A stretch of 64,000 nt of DNA from an uncultured Caldimonas sp. (GTDB lineage Bacteria > Pseudomonadota > Gammaproteobacteria > Burkholderiales > Burkholderiaceae): assembly GCF_946480305.1 (NCBI RefSeq), contig NZ_CAMLJQ010000015.1, positions 1 through 64,000 on the forward strand, written 5' to 3'. The translations under genes and the position numbers were made by a program. The notes beneath the pieces were generated by a model that did not search any database, had not been told where the DNA came from, and saw only the letters and a program-made list of their open reading frames with translations. Shown here in pieces: positions 51,874-61,675 of the stretch (positions are counted from its first letter, which is position 1; every line of letters begins with the position of its first letter).

Positions 51874-52866
51874 CTACTGCACGAACCCGATCGGCTGCCG
51901 CTTCGCCCCCAGGTCGGGCAGATCGCGCTCCTCGATGCGCTCGCGGTGATCGAGCTTCGCGTTGCCGAACGCCGTCATCCACGCCCGGCGCATCTCGCGC
52001 GGTGCCAGCTCGCTCATGCGTTCCAGCACCGCCTCGCCCGGTTCCGCCTCGAAGCGTGAACCCCAGTCATGCTCGCCGCGGATCGATGCGTACAGCCGCA
52101 AAGCGATCTTGCGGGCGGCATCGCGGTCCGGCGCGGGCACCTCGTAGACGTTCATGCGGTTGAGCAGCGGCTCGGGGATCGCGCGTTCGTCATTGGCCGT
52201 CGCCACCCAGATCACCTGGCTGGCGTCGATCGGCACCTCGGCGAACTCGTCGGTGAACAGTCCTGCCGTGTCGTGTTCCAGCAGGCTGTACAAGGCACCG
52301 AGCGGGTCGTAGGTGGCTTCGCCGCCGGCCTTGTCGATCTCGTCGACCACCATCACCGGGTTGGCGTACTGGCCGTCCACCAGCGTTTCGAACACCTTGC
52401 CGGGGCGCGCCCCTTTCCATTGGGAAGAAGCGCCGGACAGCACCCAGCCCGCCGTGAGCGAGCTCATCGGCACGAAGCCCATGCCGGTGCCCAGCAGTTG
52501 CGACAGCCGGCGCGCGAAATGCGTCTTGCCGACGCCGGGTGGCCCGAGCAACAGCATCGGCGTGATCTCGAGTGCGTCGCGGCTGTCTTCGCACAGCGCG
52601 AGCTGACGCTTCACGTCGTCGAGCACCTCGCCGAAGTTCGGCAACTCGTCGTACAGGCTGTCCATCACCGGCAGGCCGGACGGTTTGACCTGGAAGCGCT
52701 CCGGCCCCCGCTCGAGCATGCGCTCGTAGGTGGAGCGCAGGTTCTCGTGTTCTTTCTGGGGCAACTTGTCGAGCCGCCGCTCGACGTCGGTCACGCGGTA
52801 GACAGCCCGCATATGGGCGATCGGGATGTGAGCGCCGCGCACGGGAACGAGGTCGTTGGAACTCAT
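51874..52866 (-). CDS. AAA-family ATPase
   Basis: A 330-residue protein of the ClpX/Lon-type AAA superfamily. Walker A GPPGVGKT is at residues 108-115 and Walker B VMVVDEID at 171-178, with sensor motif IWVATANDE and arginine-finger region PEPLLNRMNVYEVP. The N-terminal 100 residues are specific to this group. It lacks protease and zinc-binding domains, so it may act as a remodelling ATPase or accessory to a protease. GGAGG 6 bases upstream supports ATG 52866; a second start 18 bases upstream is possible. Function unknown. It faces away from the gsp operon. Confidence 0.82.
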   Translation of the reverse strand: MSSNDLVPVRGAHIPIAHMRAVYRVTDVERRLDKLPQKEHENLRSTYERMLERGPERFQVKPSGLPVMDSLYDELPNFGEVLDDVKRQLALCEDSRDALEITPMLLLGPPGVGKTHFARRLSQLLGTGMGFVPMSSLTAGWVLSGASSQWKGARPGKVFETLVDGQYANPVMVVDEIDKAGGEATYDPLGALYSLLEHDTAGLFTDEFAEVPIDASQVIWVATANDERAIPEPLLNRMNVYEVPAPDRDAARKIALRLYASIRGEHDWGSRFEAEPGEAVLERMSELAPREMRRAWMTAFGNAKLDHRERIEERDLPDLGAKRQPIGFVQ

Positions 52867-53036
52867 CTTCAACCTCCACGACAACTGCTGCTGCAGGTGA
52901 GAACCATTGAAGCAAAGCGTACCGGGGGCATCGGCCGGAACAAACCGGGAAACCCCCGTCTTCTCACAAGCATGACCCGTGCCGGGCGGCGAAGGCCGTG
53001 ACGGGCGTCACGGTGTCGCGAAAAGCGAAAGTGCGC

Positions 53037-54254
53037 TCAGCGCACCCAGGAGTTGAGCTGGATGATCGGCAGCAGCACGGCCAGCACGATGAGCATGACG
53101 ACCACGCCCATCACGACGATCAGCAAGGGCTCCAGGATGGTGGCCATCTGCATCGCGCGGCGTTGCACCTCCTGGCTGAGCTGCACGGCGGCGCGTTCGA
53201 GCATCTTGGGCAGCGTGCCGGTCTGTTCGCCCAGGCGCGAGAACATCGACAGCAGCCCCGGAAAGCGCTTCTTGCCCGCCAGGGCCGACGCGAGCGGTGC
53301 GCCTTCGCGCACCTGTACCAGCGCTTCCAGCGCGTCCGAGCGCATGGCGCGGTTGCTCAATGTTTCGGCGGCGGCCTGCAAGGCCTTCAGGATGGGCACG
53401 CCCGCACCGGCCAGCATGGCCAGCGTGCCGGCAAAACGTGCGGCGTTGTAGCCGCGCGAGAGACGCCCGACCAGCGGCAGGCCGAGCCATGCCGCGTCGA
53501 ATCGCTCGCGGAACGCCTCGTTGCGCAGGCTGAACGCGAGCATGCCGAAGCCGGCGGCGAGGAGCAGGGCCGTCAACCAGCCCCATTGCCGCACGAAGGC
53601 ACTGATGGCCAGCATGGCGACGGTGAGGAAGGGCAGCGTCTGCTTGGTGCCGACGAACACCGACGCGACCTGCGGCACCACATAGGTGACGAGGAAGATC
53701 ACGATCACGACCGCGACCATCGAGACGATGGCAGGGTACAGCGCCGCGCCGATGAGCCGCGCGCGCAGCGCCTGGCGCTCCTCCAGGTCGTCGGCCAGCT
53801 TTTCGAGCACGAGGCCGAGGTTGCCGCTCTGTTCGCCGGCGGCCACCACGGCGCGGTAGATGTCGTCGAACTCGCGCGGCGCGGTGCCGAGTGCCTTGGC
53901 GAAGGTGGAGCCGGCGTTGACCTCGCTGCGCAGGTGCGCCACCAGCTCGCGCTGGCGTTCGTCCTCGGCCTCGTCGCTCAGTGCCGTGAGGGCCCGTTCG
54001 AGCGGCAGGCCGGAAGTGACCAACCCCGCCAGCTGGCGCGTCCAGATGGCCAGCGCCGTGGAGGTGAACACCTTGCGCCGCAATGCGAGGCCGGAGCTGC
54101 TCTCGGCCGCCTCGGTGACGACCATGGCGACTTCGAGCGGCACGAGCTTCTGCGAGCGCAGCTGGGCGCGCGCGGCCTTCGCGTTGTCGGCTTCGATCAG
54201 GCCGCTGCTGGTGCGGCCGGTCGCGTCGAGGGCTTCGAAACGGTAGGCGGGCAT
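53037..54254 (-). CDS. gspF: Type II secretion system inner-membrane platform protein GspF
   Basis: A 405-residue protein with the two repeated GspF/PilC domains. It opens MPAYRFEALDATGRTSSGLI, contains LDDIYRAVVAAGEQSGNLGL-like platform motifs in each half, and has three membrane helices, the last being LLIVVMGVVVMLIVLAVLLP. It connects the ATPase GspE to the growing pseudopilus. It is the last gene of the operon, followed by an imperfect palindrome (52996-53013) with no T-run. gspE is 14 bp upstream. Confidence 0.95.
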   Translation of the reverse strand: MPAYRFEALDATGRTSSGLIEADNAKAARAQLRSQKLVPLEVAMVVTEAAESSSGLALRRKVFTSTALAIWTRQLAGLVTSGLPLERALTALSDEAEDERQRELVAHLRSEVNAGSTFAKALGTAPREFDDIYRAVVAAGEQSGNLGLVLEKLADDLEERQALRARLIGAALYPAIVSMVAVVIVIFLVTYVVPQVASVFVGTKQTLPFLTVAMLAISAFVRQWGWLTALLLAAGFGMLAFSLRNEAFRERFDAAWLGLPLVGRLSRGYNAARFAGTLAMLAGAGVPILKALQAAAETLSNRAMRSDALEALVQVREGAPLASALAGKKRFPGLLSMFSRLGEQTGTLPKMLERAAVQLSQEVQRRAMQMATILEPLLIVVMGVVVMLIVLAVLLPIIQLNSWVR

Positions 54255-54268
54255 CGCTGGGCAGGTGG

Positions 54269-55690
54269 TCAGTCGCCAGTCACGCGCAGCACTTCCTCGA
54301 GCGAGGTGATGCCGGCGCGCACCAGGCGTTCGCCGTCCTCGCGCATCGTGCGCATGCCGCCTTGCTCGGCCGCGACGAAGAGCTGCGATTCGGCCGCCCG
54401 GCTGTGGATCAGCGCACGCACCTTGTCGTCGGCGACCAGCAGTTCATAGACCCCGGTGCGGCCCTTGTAGCCGCTCTGCCCGCACTCCGGGCAGCCCACC
54501 GGGTGCCAGCGGCCGTGTTCGTCCTGCTTCTTGCAGACGATGCACAGCTTGCGCACCAGCCGCTGCGCCAGCACGCCGAGCAGCGAGGAAGACAGCAGGA
54601 ACGGCTCCACGCCCATGTCGGTCAGGCGGGTGACGGCACTGGGGGCGTCGTTGGTGTGCAGCGTGGCGAGCACCAGGTGGCCGGTGAGGGAGGCCTGGAT
54701 GGCGATCTGCGCGGTCTCGAAGTCGCGGATCTCGCCGATCATGATCACGTCCGGGTCCTGGCGCAGGATGGCGCGCAGTGCCTTCGCGAAGGTCAGGTCG
54801 ATCTTGGCGTTGACCTGCGTCTGGCCGATGCCGGCAAGTTCGTATTCGACCGGGTCCTCCACCGTCAGCACGTTGGTGGTGGAGGTGTCGACGCGGCCAA
54901 GCGCTGCATACAGGGTCGTCGTCTTGCCGGAGCCGGTGGGGCCGGTGACGAGCACGATGCCGTGGGGCTGCTGGATCAGCTTGTTGAACTTGACCAGCGT
55001 GTCGCCTCCCATGCCGAGCGATTCGAGCGAGAACTTCGACTCGCCCTTGTCGAGCAGACGCAGCACTGCGCGCTCGCCATGGGCCGACGGCAGCGTCGAG
55101 ACGCGTACGTCGATCGCACGGCCGCCGATGCGCAGCGAGATGCGGCCGTCCTGCGGCAGGCGCTTCTCGGCGATGTCGAGCTCGGCCATGATCTTCAGGC
55201 GCGAGATCAGCGCGGCGTGCAGCGCCTTGTTGGGCTGCACGACCTCGCGCAAGGCGCCATCGACCCGGAAGCGCACCGACGAGCTGCGCTCGTACGGCTC
55301 GATGTGGATGTCGGAGGCGCCGTCCTTCGCGGCCTGCGTCAGCAGCGCGTTCAGCATGCGGATGATCGGCGCGTCGTTGGCGGCTTCGAGCAGGTCTTCG
55401 ACCGCCGGCAGCTCCTGCATCATGCGGGAGATGTCGACCGCGCTTTCGACCTCGCCGACCACCGCGGCGGCACTCGACTCGCCTCCGGCATAAGCGGCGG
55501 CGATGCGCTGGCCCAGCGTGGCAGCGGCTTCGCGTTCGAACGCGTCGACGTCGAAGTGGCGCAGCACCTCGGACACGGCTTGCGGCGAGACGGCTTCGTC
55601 GGCCCACAGCACCAGTCGCTCGCCGTCGTCCTCGAGCAGCAGCGTGTGCGCCTTCGCGAAGGCGTAGGGCAGGGGATGGCGGGCACCCAT
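54269..55690 (-). CDS. gspE: Type II secretion system ATPase GspE
   Basis: A 473-residue hexameric motor. Walker A is [17 protein letters not shown] around residue 250, the Asp box [20 protein letters not shown], Walker B-like [15 protein letters not shown] and the His box [16 protein letters not shown] are present. The tetracysteine zinc site is CIVCKKQ and GCPECGQSG. It powers pseudopilus assembly at the cytoplasmic face through GspL. It is slightly shorter than typical members, mostly at the N-terminus. ATG 55690 lies 9 bases from the gspD stop. Confidence 0.96.
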   Translation of the reverse strand: MGARHPLPYAFAKAHTLLLEDDGERLVLWADEAVSPQAVSEVLRHFDVDAFEREAAATLGQRIAAAYAGGESSAAAVVGEVESAVDISRMMQELPAVEDLLEAANDAPIIRMLNALLTQAAKDGASDIHIEPYERSSSVRFRVDGALREVVQPNKALHAALISRLKIMAELDIAEKRLPQDGRISLRIGGRAIDVRVSTLPSAHGERAVLRLLDKGESKFSLESLGMGGDTLVKFNKLIQQPHGIVLVTGPTGSGKTTTLYAALGRVDTSTTNVLTVEDPVEYELAGIGQTQVNAKIDLTFAKALRAILRQDPDVIMIGEIRDFETAQIAIQASLTGHLVLATLHTNDAPSAVTRLTDMGVEPFLLSSSLLGVLAQRLVRKLCIVCKKQDEHGRWHPVGCPECGQSGYKGRTGVYELLVADDKVRALIHSRAAESQLFVAAEQGGMRTMREDGERLVRAGITSLEEVLRVTGD

Positions 55691-55699
55691 GGCTGTGTT

Positions 55700-57937
55700 C
55701 TAGCGTTCGATCGGGGTGTTGGGCGTCAGCGGGGGCGGGGGCTCCTGCTTGCCGGGCTGCGGGGGGGTGGCGCTGTCGGGCGCCTGCGGCACCTCGAGCG
55801 GCGGCAGGACGGGTGCTTCGTTCACCGGCACGAGCACGCGCGGCGTCGGCTGCGTCTCCTTCTGCTGTGCACGGATGAGGTCGTACCGGTCGAGCGAGAA
55901 CTTGCCTGCCGAGTCCTGGTCGCGCATCACCACGGGCCGCAGGAAGACCATCAGGTTGGTCTTGCGACGCGTGCGGTTCTCGCTGCGGAACAGCCCACCC
56001 AGCACCGGCACGTCGCCGAGCACGGGCACCTTGGAGCGGCCGTCGCTGTACTGGTCCTGCATCAGCCCGCCGAGCACGATGATCTGGCCGTCGTCGACGA
56101 CCACGGTGGATTCGATCGAGCGCTTGGTGGTCTCGGGCCCGACGTTGGTCGTGCCGGTCGCTTCGCCGATCACGTCCGACGATTCCTGGAAGATCGTCAG
56201 CCGCACGGTGCCGTTCTCGCCGATCTGCGGCTTGATGCGCAGCGTCAGGCCCACGTCCTTGCGCTCGATGGTCTGGAAGGGGCTGGTCGTGCCGGTGCCG
56301 GTGTTCGTGTACTGGCCGGTGACGAAGGGCACGTTCTTGCCGACCACGATCTTGGCTTCCTCGTTGTCGAGCGTGATCAGGTTCGGGGTCGACAGGATGT
56401 TCGTGTCCGAGTTGCTCTCGAGCGCGCGGGCGAGCAGGCCGAGCGTGTAGATGCTGCCGAACTTGCGCGCGATGCCGATGTTCAGGCCGTTGCCGGGCAG
56501 GTCGGCGGCCGCGAGGCCTTCCTTGCCGCCGATCAGCGCACGGGTGGCGCCGAGGATGTTGTTGGAGCCGCTGCCGAAGTTGGTGCCGATGCCGCCCAGG
56601 TATTCGTTGCCGCTGTTGCCGATGATGCCCTGCCACTGGATGCCGAACTCGGCCGCCTTGTCGGCGCTGACCTCCACGATCATCGACTCCACGTACACCT
56701 GTGCACGCCGGGTGTCGAGCTGGTCGATCACCGAGCGCAACTGGCGGTACAGCGGGTCGGGTGCCGTGATGATCAGCGCGTTGGTGGCCGGGTCGGCCTG
56801 GATGAATCCGCCGGTCGACGGCTGCGCCGCGCTGCTCACGGGGGCCGTCGCTTGCGGCGAGGCGCCGCCGTTGCCGGCGTTGTTGCCCAGGTTGGTGGCC
56901 TGGTTCACCGCGGCGGCGAGCGACGTACCGCCGCCCCCGCCGCCGGCCGCACCGCCGCCTCCCTGGCCCTGCGTCGTGAAGGCCGCGCGCAGCACCTGTG
57001 CCAGGCGCACTGCGTCGGCATTCTTGAGATAGACGACGTGTATGCCGCTGCCGCCCGTGCCGCCCTGGCCGGGGCGGTCCAGTTGCTGAACGAGCGAGCG
57101 GATCACGTTCATGCGCGCCGGGTTGGGCGCACGAACCAGCAGCGAGTTGGTGCGCGGGTCGGCCAGCACGGTGCCGCCACCGCCGCCGCCCGCCGCAGCC
57201 GGGGCCGGTGCACCGCCTTGCGGCGCCCCGGTCGGGCTGGTGACCTGCAGGTCGCTCAGCCGCTGCACCAGCACCGCAATGTCGCTCGCGACCGCGTGCT
57301 GCAGCGGAATCACTTCGACGTCGGTGCTGTTGGGTATGTCGAGCGCGGCAATGATCTTGGAGAGCCGGCGCAGGTTGTCGGCGTAGTCGGTGATCACCAG
57401 CGAGTTGTTGCCGGGATTCACGTTGATCGTGTTGTTGGGGCTGATCAACGGCCGCAGGATCGTGACGAGGTTGTTCGCGTTCTCGTGGTTGACGCGGAAG
57501 ATCTGCGTGACGATCTGGTCGCCGCGCACCTGCGGCGCCGGCCCCGCCGAGACGGTGCCGGTCTGCAGCTTCGCGTCGGCCTCCGGGACGATCTTGTAGA
57601 GACCTTCGACCTGCACCACCGCAAAGCCCAGCCCGCGCAGTGCCGCGAGGAAGCTCAGGTAGGCGTCGGAGCGGCTCATCGGCTGCTCGCTGTAGAGCGT
57701 CATCGTGCCCTTCACGCGCGGGTCGACGACGAACTGCCGTTTCAGGATGACGCCCATCGCGCGGGCCACGCCCTCGATGTCGGCGTTGACGAAGTTCAGC
57801 GTCACCTGGTCGGCAGCGGCGGCGTCGCCGCGCGCCTGCTGTGCGAGCGCCACGGGCGCGTGGAGGGCCGCCAGGGCGCCGGCAACCACCACGCAGGTGA
57901 GCTTCCGGGCAAGGCGGTCGGGCCAGTTCAACTTCAT
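55700..57937 (-). CDS. gspD: Type II secretion system secretin GspD
   Basis: A 745-residue outer-membrane channel protein. A signal peptide (LTCVVVAGALAALHAPVALA) precedes N0-N3 domains: VTLNFVNADIEGVARAMGVI, then repeated YLKNADA and LVITDYADNLRRLSKIIAAL segments. Two Gly-rich linkers interrupt the N domains, near residue 245 (AAGGGGGGTV) and residue 330 (GGGGAAGGGGGGTS). The C-terminal secretin core is clear: VYVESMIVEVSADKAAEFGI, DTNILSTPNLITLDNEEA and VPVLGDVPVLGGLFRSENR. The C-terminus is Pro-rich. It forms the 15-mer gate; the start at 57937 is two bases after the gspN stop. Confidence 0.96.
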   Translation of the reverse strand: MKLNWPDRLARKLTCVVVAGALAALHAPVALAQQARGDAAAADQVTLNFVNADIEGVARAMGVILKRQFVVDPRVKGTMTLYSEQPMSRSDAYLSFLAALRGLGFAVVQVEGLYKIVPEADAKLQTGTVSAGPAPQVRGDQIVTQIFRVNHENANNLVTILRPLISPNNTINVNPGNNSLVITDYADNLRRLSKIIAALDIPNSTDVEVIPLQHAVASDIAVLVQRLSDLQVTSPTGAPQGGAPAPAAAGGGGGGTVLADPRTNSLLVRAPNPARMNVIRSLVQQLDRPGQGGTGGSGIHVVYLKNADAVRLAQVLRAAFTTQGQGGGGAAGGGGGGTSLAAAVNQATNLGNNAGNGGASPQATAPVSSAAQPSTGGFIQADPATNALIITAPDPLYRQLRSVIDQLDTRRAQVYVESMIVEVSADKAAEFGIQWQGIIGNSGNEYLGGIGTNFGSGSNNILGATRALIGGKEGLAAADLPGNGLNIGIARKFGSIYTLGLLARALESNSDTNILSTPNLITLDNEEAKIVVGKNVPFVTGQYTNTGTGTTSPFQTIERKDVGLTLRIKPQIGENGTVRLTIFQESSDVIGEATGTTNVGPETTKRSIESTVVVDDGQIIVLGGLMQDQYSDGRSKVPVLGDVPVLGGLFRSENRTRRKTNLMVFLRPVVMRDQDSAGKFSLDRYDLIRAQQKETQPTPRVLVPVNEAPVLPPLEVPQAPDSATPPQPGKQEPPPPLTPNTPIER

Positions 57938-57939
57938 GC

Positions 57940-58863
57940 TTATCCGATCGAAATGATCGAGCGGTCGCCGCTGCGACGCCCGATGATGTTCAACAGGTTG
58001 TTCAATGCTTCCTCGTTGCCTTCGCTCGCGCGCGCTTCGCCGCGGAAGCGCACGCCGGTCGGGCCCCAGATGCCTTCGCCGCTCAATTGCAGGGCGCCTT
58101 CCGTGGTGCTGAGGACCGTTTGAACCTGTCCTTCCGGGTTGCTGAACAGGCTGAGCCGGTAAGTGCCCAGCTGGTCGACCGTGGTGACGGGCGACGAGGC
58201 GTTCAGCACATCGATGTCGGCCCGGCCCTGTACCTGCCAGCGGCCGGCCACCTGCTCGAACGTCATGCCGGGCGAGGTCAGCCGGATCGCGCCCCCCAAC
58301 TGTAAGGTGTTCCAGGGCGTGCCCAGCCCGCCGAGCAGGCCGCTCGGCCATTGCGCGACCCAGTCGAGCTTGGGCAGCAGCGTGATCTGGGTGCGACCGA
58401 GTCCCGGGCGGATCTGCAAAGAGGCGGTGCCGTTGATGCAGCAATCCTGGCGCAGATCGAGCTGCAACGCGGTGCCGGCCAGCCGCAGCGTCCAGCCGAG
58501 GCGGCCGGGCAGCGTGGCAGCGTCGCGACTGCCGGGGCCGCCGGTGAGCACCAGCACGGCATTGCCCGACCAGATGGTGCCGTCGGCCTGGGCCAGCAGC
58601 ACGCGGTGGTCGGTGGCGCTCGCCACCGCGCTGGCGAGCCAGCTGGCGGGTGCGAAGGCGATCAGCGAGAGCACGCTGCCGAGCACCGCGCCGGCAATGC
58701 TCCAGCGCCGCGCCGCCCGCTGGCGCTGGTGGGTGACGCTGGCACGGGTCGCATCGAAGCGCGACGCGCTGAACTGCGAATGGCCGAAGCGCGACACGCC
58801 AAAACGCGAGGTGTCGTCGCGGCGCTTGCGCCAACCGGTGAGTGAGGGCAGGCGCAGCTTCAT
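57940..58863 (-). CDS. gspN: Type II secretion system protein GspN
   Basis: A 307-residue protein with one N-terminal membrane helix (WSIAGAVLGSVLSLIAFAPA) and a mostly beta periplasmic domain (FEQVAGRWQVQGRADIDVLN). GspN occurs only in some type II systems, and its contribution is not understood. The first 50 residues are rich in Arg and Ser with a repeated SRFxxSRF pattern, which is unusual. It overlaps gspM by four bases. In Betaproteobacteria it sits between gspM and gspD as here. Confidence 0.85.
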   Translation of the reverse strand: MKLRLPSLTGWRKRRDDTSRFGVSRFGHSQFSASRFDATRASVTHQRQRAARRWSIAGAVLGSVLSLIAFAPASWLASAVASATDHRVLLAQADGTIWSGNAVLVLTGGPGSRDAATLPGRLGWTLRLAGTALQLDLRQDCCINGTASLQIRPGLGRTQITLLPKLDWVAQWPSGLLGGLGTPWNTLQLGGAIRLTSPGMTFEQVAGRWQVQGRADIDVLNASSPVTTVDQLGTYRLSLFSNPEGQVQTVLSTTEGALQLSGEGIWGPTGVRFRGEARASEGNEEALNNLLNIIGRRSGDRSIISIG

Positions 58864-59351
58864 GACGAGCCTCCGGGCAGGGTGAGCACCACGGTGCCGT
58901 TGTAGCCCTCGCCGCTGCGGGTGAGCTGGGCCTGCACGACGCGCGCGCGCCCGGCACTGCGGGCTTCGTTCAACCAGCCGAGCATTGCCTCGGGCGGCAC
59001 GCCGGTCAACGTGAGCGTCGCGCGGTCGCCCTGCAGGCTCAGCCGCGCCCGTTCGCCCAGGCGCTCGGTGGCGGCCTGCAGTGCACGTCCGGCTTGGTTC
59101 TGGCCGATGGTGGGCGCGTTCTTGAGTTGTTGCGATTCGGCGGCCAGGCCGCGCATCTGGCGCAGCTCTTCGTCGAGTTGGGCAATGCGCGGCGGTGTGG
59201 CGCGCAGCGTCTGCAACGCCGGCTGCAGACCTACCCACCACAGCAGCGCAACTGCCAGCAGCGCGCCTGCGGCGATCACCAGCCGCTTCTCCCGCGCGCC
59301 GAGTGCGGCCCAGCGGGCATGCGCTTGTGTCTTGAGTTCCTTGGGGGTCAT
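58860..59351 (-). CDS. gspM: Type II secretion system protein GspM
   Basis: A 163-residue inner-membrane protein with a short cytoplasmic N-terminus, one membrane helix (LVIAAGALLAVALLWWVGL) and a periplasmic ferredoxin-like domain (ATLTLTGVPPEAMLGWLNEA). GspM binds GspL and stabilises it in the platform. A four-base overlap with gspL and another with gspN imply tight translational coupling. Confidence 0.9.
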   Translation of the reverse strand: MTPKELKTQAHARWAALGAREKRLVIAAGALLAVALLWWVGLQPALQTLRATPPRIAQLDEELRQMRGLAAESQQLKNAPTIGQNQAGRALQAATERLGERARLSLQGDRATLTLTGVPPEAMLGWLNEARSAGRARVVQAQLTRSGEGYNGTVVLTLPGGSS

Positions 59352-60595
59352 GCACCCGCTCCCTGCGCGGCGCGCCGCAGCGTCACGCGGCTGCCGTCCC
59401 GCTCGACGCGCCAGCCGGAGGGCTGCAATGCGGCGCGGAAGCGGTCGATCTCATCGTCGGCCCAGCCAGCGACCGACAGCGTCAATTGCCCGGGTTCGAA
59501 CTGCAGGCCTTCGAGGACCCGCGATTCCGGCCAGGCGCTGGCGGCCGCCTGCAGCATCGGTTCCAGATCGGTGTCGCCTGCCTTGCCGGCCTGCAGCCGC
59601 AACTGCTCGACCTCGCGCCGCATCTGGACCGGCGCGTCGAGCACCGCGCGCACGTTCGGGAAGGCCGTCTGCAGCAGCGTGACCTGCTCGCGCCGGCGCT
59701 GCTCCACTTCGCCGCGCTGGTGCCACGCCCACGCATTGAGGCCGACCAGGTGGATGGCAGCGAGCGACACCAGGGCCCAGCGGGCCGGCCGCCAGGCGGG
59801 GCCGCCGAGCTGGCGCCACACGTCGCGGAACGCACGCACGCCACGGTGCTTGAGCGTCAGGTCGAACTGGCGCAGGTTCCAGCCGGTCTGCGAGGCCCAC
59901 AGCGCCATCTGCGGCGCGGGATACACCTCCACCGGCTGGCCGAGCCATTGTTCGGCAGCCTCCACCGCGGCGGGCTCGGCCGTCCACTGCATGCCCTCGG
60001 GTGGCGGAAGCGGCATCCAGGCGCGCACCAGGGTGCCGCCGGGACGCAACACCATCACGCCGTCGGGGCGGGCCCAGATCAGGCGCAGGTTGCGGCCGGC
60101 TTCCTCGCTGGCATCGAACTCGAAATGCCCCCGCGCCGGGTCGACGGGCTCTGCCTGCGGCACCAGCCGGTCGACGATGACGCGTGCACCTTCCAGCGCG
60201 GTGAGCTGGGTACGCAGCCAGGCGCGGTGGGTGACGGCGATCCAGGTTTCCGCGCCGGGCAGGGCCTGCGGGGCCACGGCGTAGTGCGCGTCCTCGGTGT
60301 CTTCGAGCAGCACGTCTTCCAGCAGGCCGGCCAGCGCTGCACGCAGCTTGGCGGAAGGGGCCTTGGGCAGCGTGAGTCGCTGCCAGGAGATGTCGGCTGC
60401 GGGGACGACGCCGATGACGGTATCGGCCTTGGGCAGCAGCGGGGGGGCGCAGCGGCCGTGGCTGTGCACCATGGCGCCGTCCTTGCTGAGCACGTAATCG
60501 AACTCGGCAGGCGCGCGCTGCGCATCCGCCCCCTGAGGGCCGGAGCGCGAGCCCAGGTGCGGGCGGGGCGCGAAAAGAATGACGAGAACGCTCAT
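59348..60595 (-). CDS. gspL: Type II secretion system protein GspL
   Basis: A 415-residue bitopic protein. The cytoplasmic actin-like domain starts after residue 30 (FDYVLSKDGAMVHSHG, then ADISWQRLTLPKAPSAKLRA). A membrane helix lies near residue 275 (WALVSLAAIHLVGLNAWAW) and a periplasmic ferredoxin-like domain follows. It recruits GspE to the membrane. Residues 15-28 (GSRSGPQGADAQRAP) are encoded by sequence that shares GCGCATCCGCCCC with the flank of repeat copy B and look like an acquired insertion. A 96-bp gap, with no gene, separates it from gspK. Confidence 0.9.
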   Translation of the reverse strand: MSVLVILFAPRPHLGSRSGPQGADAQRAPAEFDYVLSKDGAMVHSHGRCAPPLLPKADTVIGVVPAADISWQRLTLPKAPSAKLRAALAGLLEDVLLEDTEDAHYAVAPQALPGAETWIAVTHRAWLRTQLTALEGARVIVDRLVPQAEPVDPARGHFEFDASEEAGRNLRLIWARPDGVMVLRPGGTLVRAWMPLPPPEGMQWTAEPAAVEAAEQWLGQPVEVYPAPQMALWASQTGWNLRQFDLTLKHRGVRAFRDVWRQLGGPAWRPARWALVSLAAIHLVGLNAWAWHQRGEVEQRRREQVTLLQTAFPNVRAVLDAPVQMRREVEQLRLQAGKAGDTDLEPMLQAAASAWPESRVLEGLQFEPGQLTLSVAGWADDEIDRFRAALQPSGWRVERDGSRVTLRRAAQGAGA

Positions 60596-60691
60596 GCGGC
60601 CAGGGAATAAGGATGGCGGATTGTATGAAGCAACGTATGAAGATTCATTGGTAAATGCCTGACCGGTCGCGTCTTTTGTCGTGAGCCTGCA

Positions 60692-61675
60692 TCAAGGTGT
60701 AAACCCGCCGCTGACGGCGAAACTGGAGCGTTCGCGGCGAAGCGTGATGACCCGGCGCCCCTGCCTTTCGACCAGCGAGCGTTCCTCGACCACCCGTTGC
60801 TCGATGCGCATGCGACCACGCACTTCAAAGAAATCGGTCGAGATGCCGGTGCGCGCTTCGGAGAGCACGACACCCTGGGGCAGGTGGGGTGAGACGTCGG
60901 GCAACTGCTTGAACGGCGTGCGCTGGCGTACCTGGATCAACCGGTCGGCGGTGCCGATGTCCATGCCCTCGACCATCGCCGCGATCACCTCGCGCGGCGC
61001 CGTGTTGAGGTTGATCGGCGTGCGGCGCGGCAGCAGCGTGACGTAGGGAGCGAGCCGCGTGGCACTCGCGTCGTCGACTCCGAGCCACCGCAATTCGTCG
61101 ACCGTGGGCGGCAGCAGCGGCGCATTGCGCGTGTCGACCACCACCCCGCTCGCAGCGCCGCCGGGGACGGCCAGCTGCATCGCGTTGACCAGTGTGGTCG
61201 CAACGCTTGCATCCACGTTGACCAGCTCGCACAGTCGCTGCAGCGCGGCCACGTCGGGCTGCGACAGCTGCCCGTCGTTGACGAGGTTCATCAGGTTGAA
61301 GCGCGACTGGGCATCGATGATCTGCCCGGCGAGAAACGCCTCGGGTGCGTCTTCGACGTGGCTTTCGTCGGCCGCCAGGAAGGTCGACAGCCGGGCCTCG
61401 GCCAGCGGCGTGGCCCACGGCTCGGACAGGTGATCGGCACCGCCGGTGCGCGCGTCTTCCATCAGGATCAGGCGCGCCCAGTCGAGCGCCCCGCTCAGGA
61501 TCCACGCCGACTGCGCCCGTGTCCGCTCGGCGATCTCGACCTGCACCGAGCGCCACTGCCGCCAGTACATCGCGCTGGCCAGCGTGGCGACCAGCGTGAC
61601 GATGATCATCGCGGTCAGCAGGGCGGCACCGCGCTGGGCGCGGGGGCGGCGATGGCGCAGAGGCAGGTTTTTCAT
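60692..61675 (-). CDS. gspK: Type II secretion system minor pseudopilin GspK
   Basis: A 327-residue tip protein. The prepilin cleavage site is QRGAALLTAMIIVTLVATLA, with Gly at -1 and no Glu at +5, the expected exception for GspK. The large globular domain contains a helix-rich insertion (LINLNTAPREVIAAM type: TPINLNTAPREVIAAMVEG). It caps the pseudopilus together with GspI and GspJ. ATG 61675 overlaps gspJ by four bases. Confidence 0.93.
   Translation of the reverse strand: MKNLPLRHRRPRAQRGAALLTAMIIVTLVATLASAMYWRQWRSVQVEIAERTRAQSAWILSGALDWARLILMEDARTGGADHLSEPWATPLAEARLSTFLAADESHVEDAPEAFLAGQIIDAQSRFNLMNLVNDGQLSQPDVAALQRLCELVNVDASVATTLVNAMQLAVPGGAASGVVVDTRNAPLLPPTVDELRWLGVDDASATRLAPYVTLLPRRTPINLNTAPREVIAAMVEGMDIGTADRLIQVRQRTPFKQLPDVSPHLPQGVVLSEARTGISTDFFEVRGRMRIEQRVVEERSLVERQGRRVITLRRERSSFAVSGGFTP

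Noticed and set aside
52996..53013. Palindrome CCGTGAC-GGGC-GTCACGG after gspF as a terminator
   Set aside because: There is no T-run in either direction, so it is not supported as an intrinsic terminator.
54362..58123. 1253-codon plus-strand open frame opposite gspE and gspD
   Set aside because: Shadow of two well-supported type II secretion genes; no start signal or domain.
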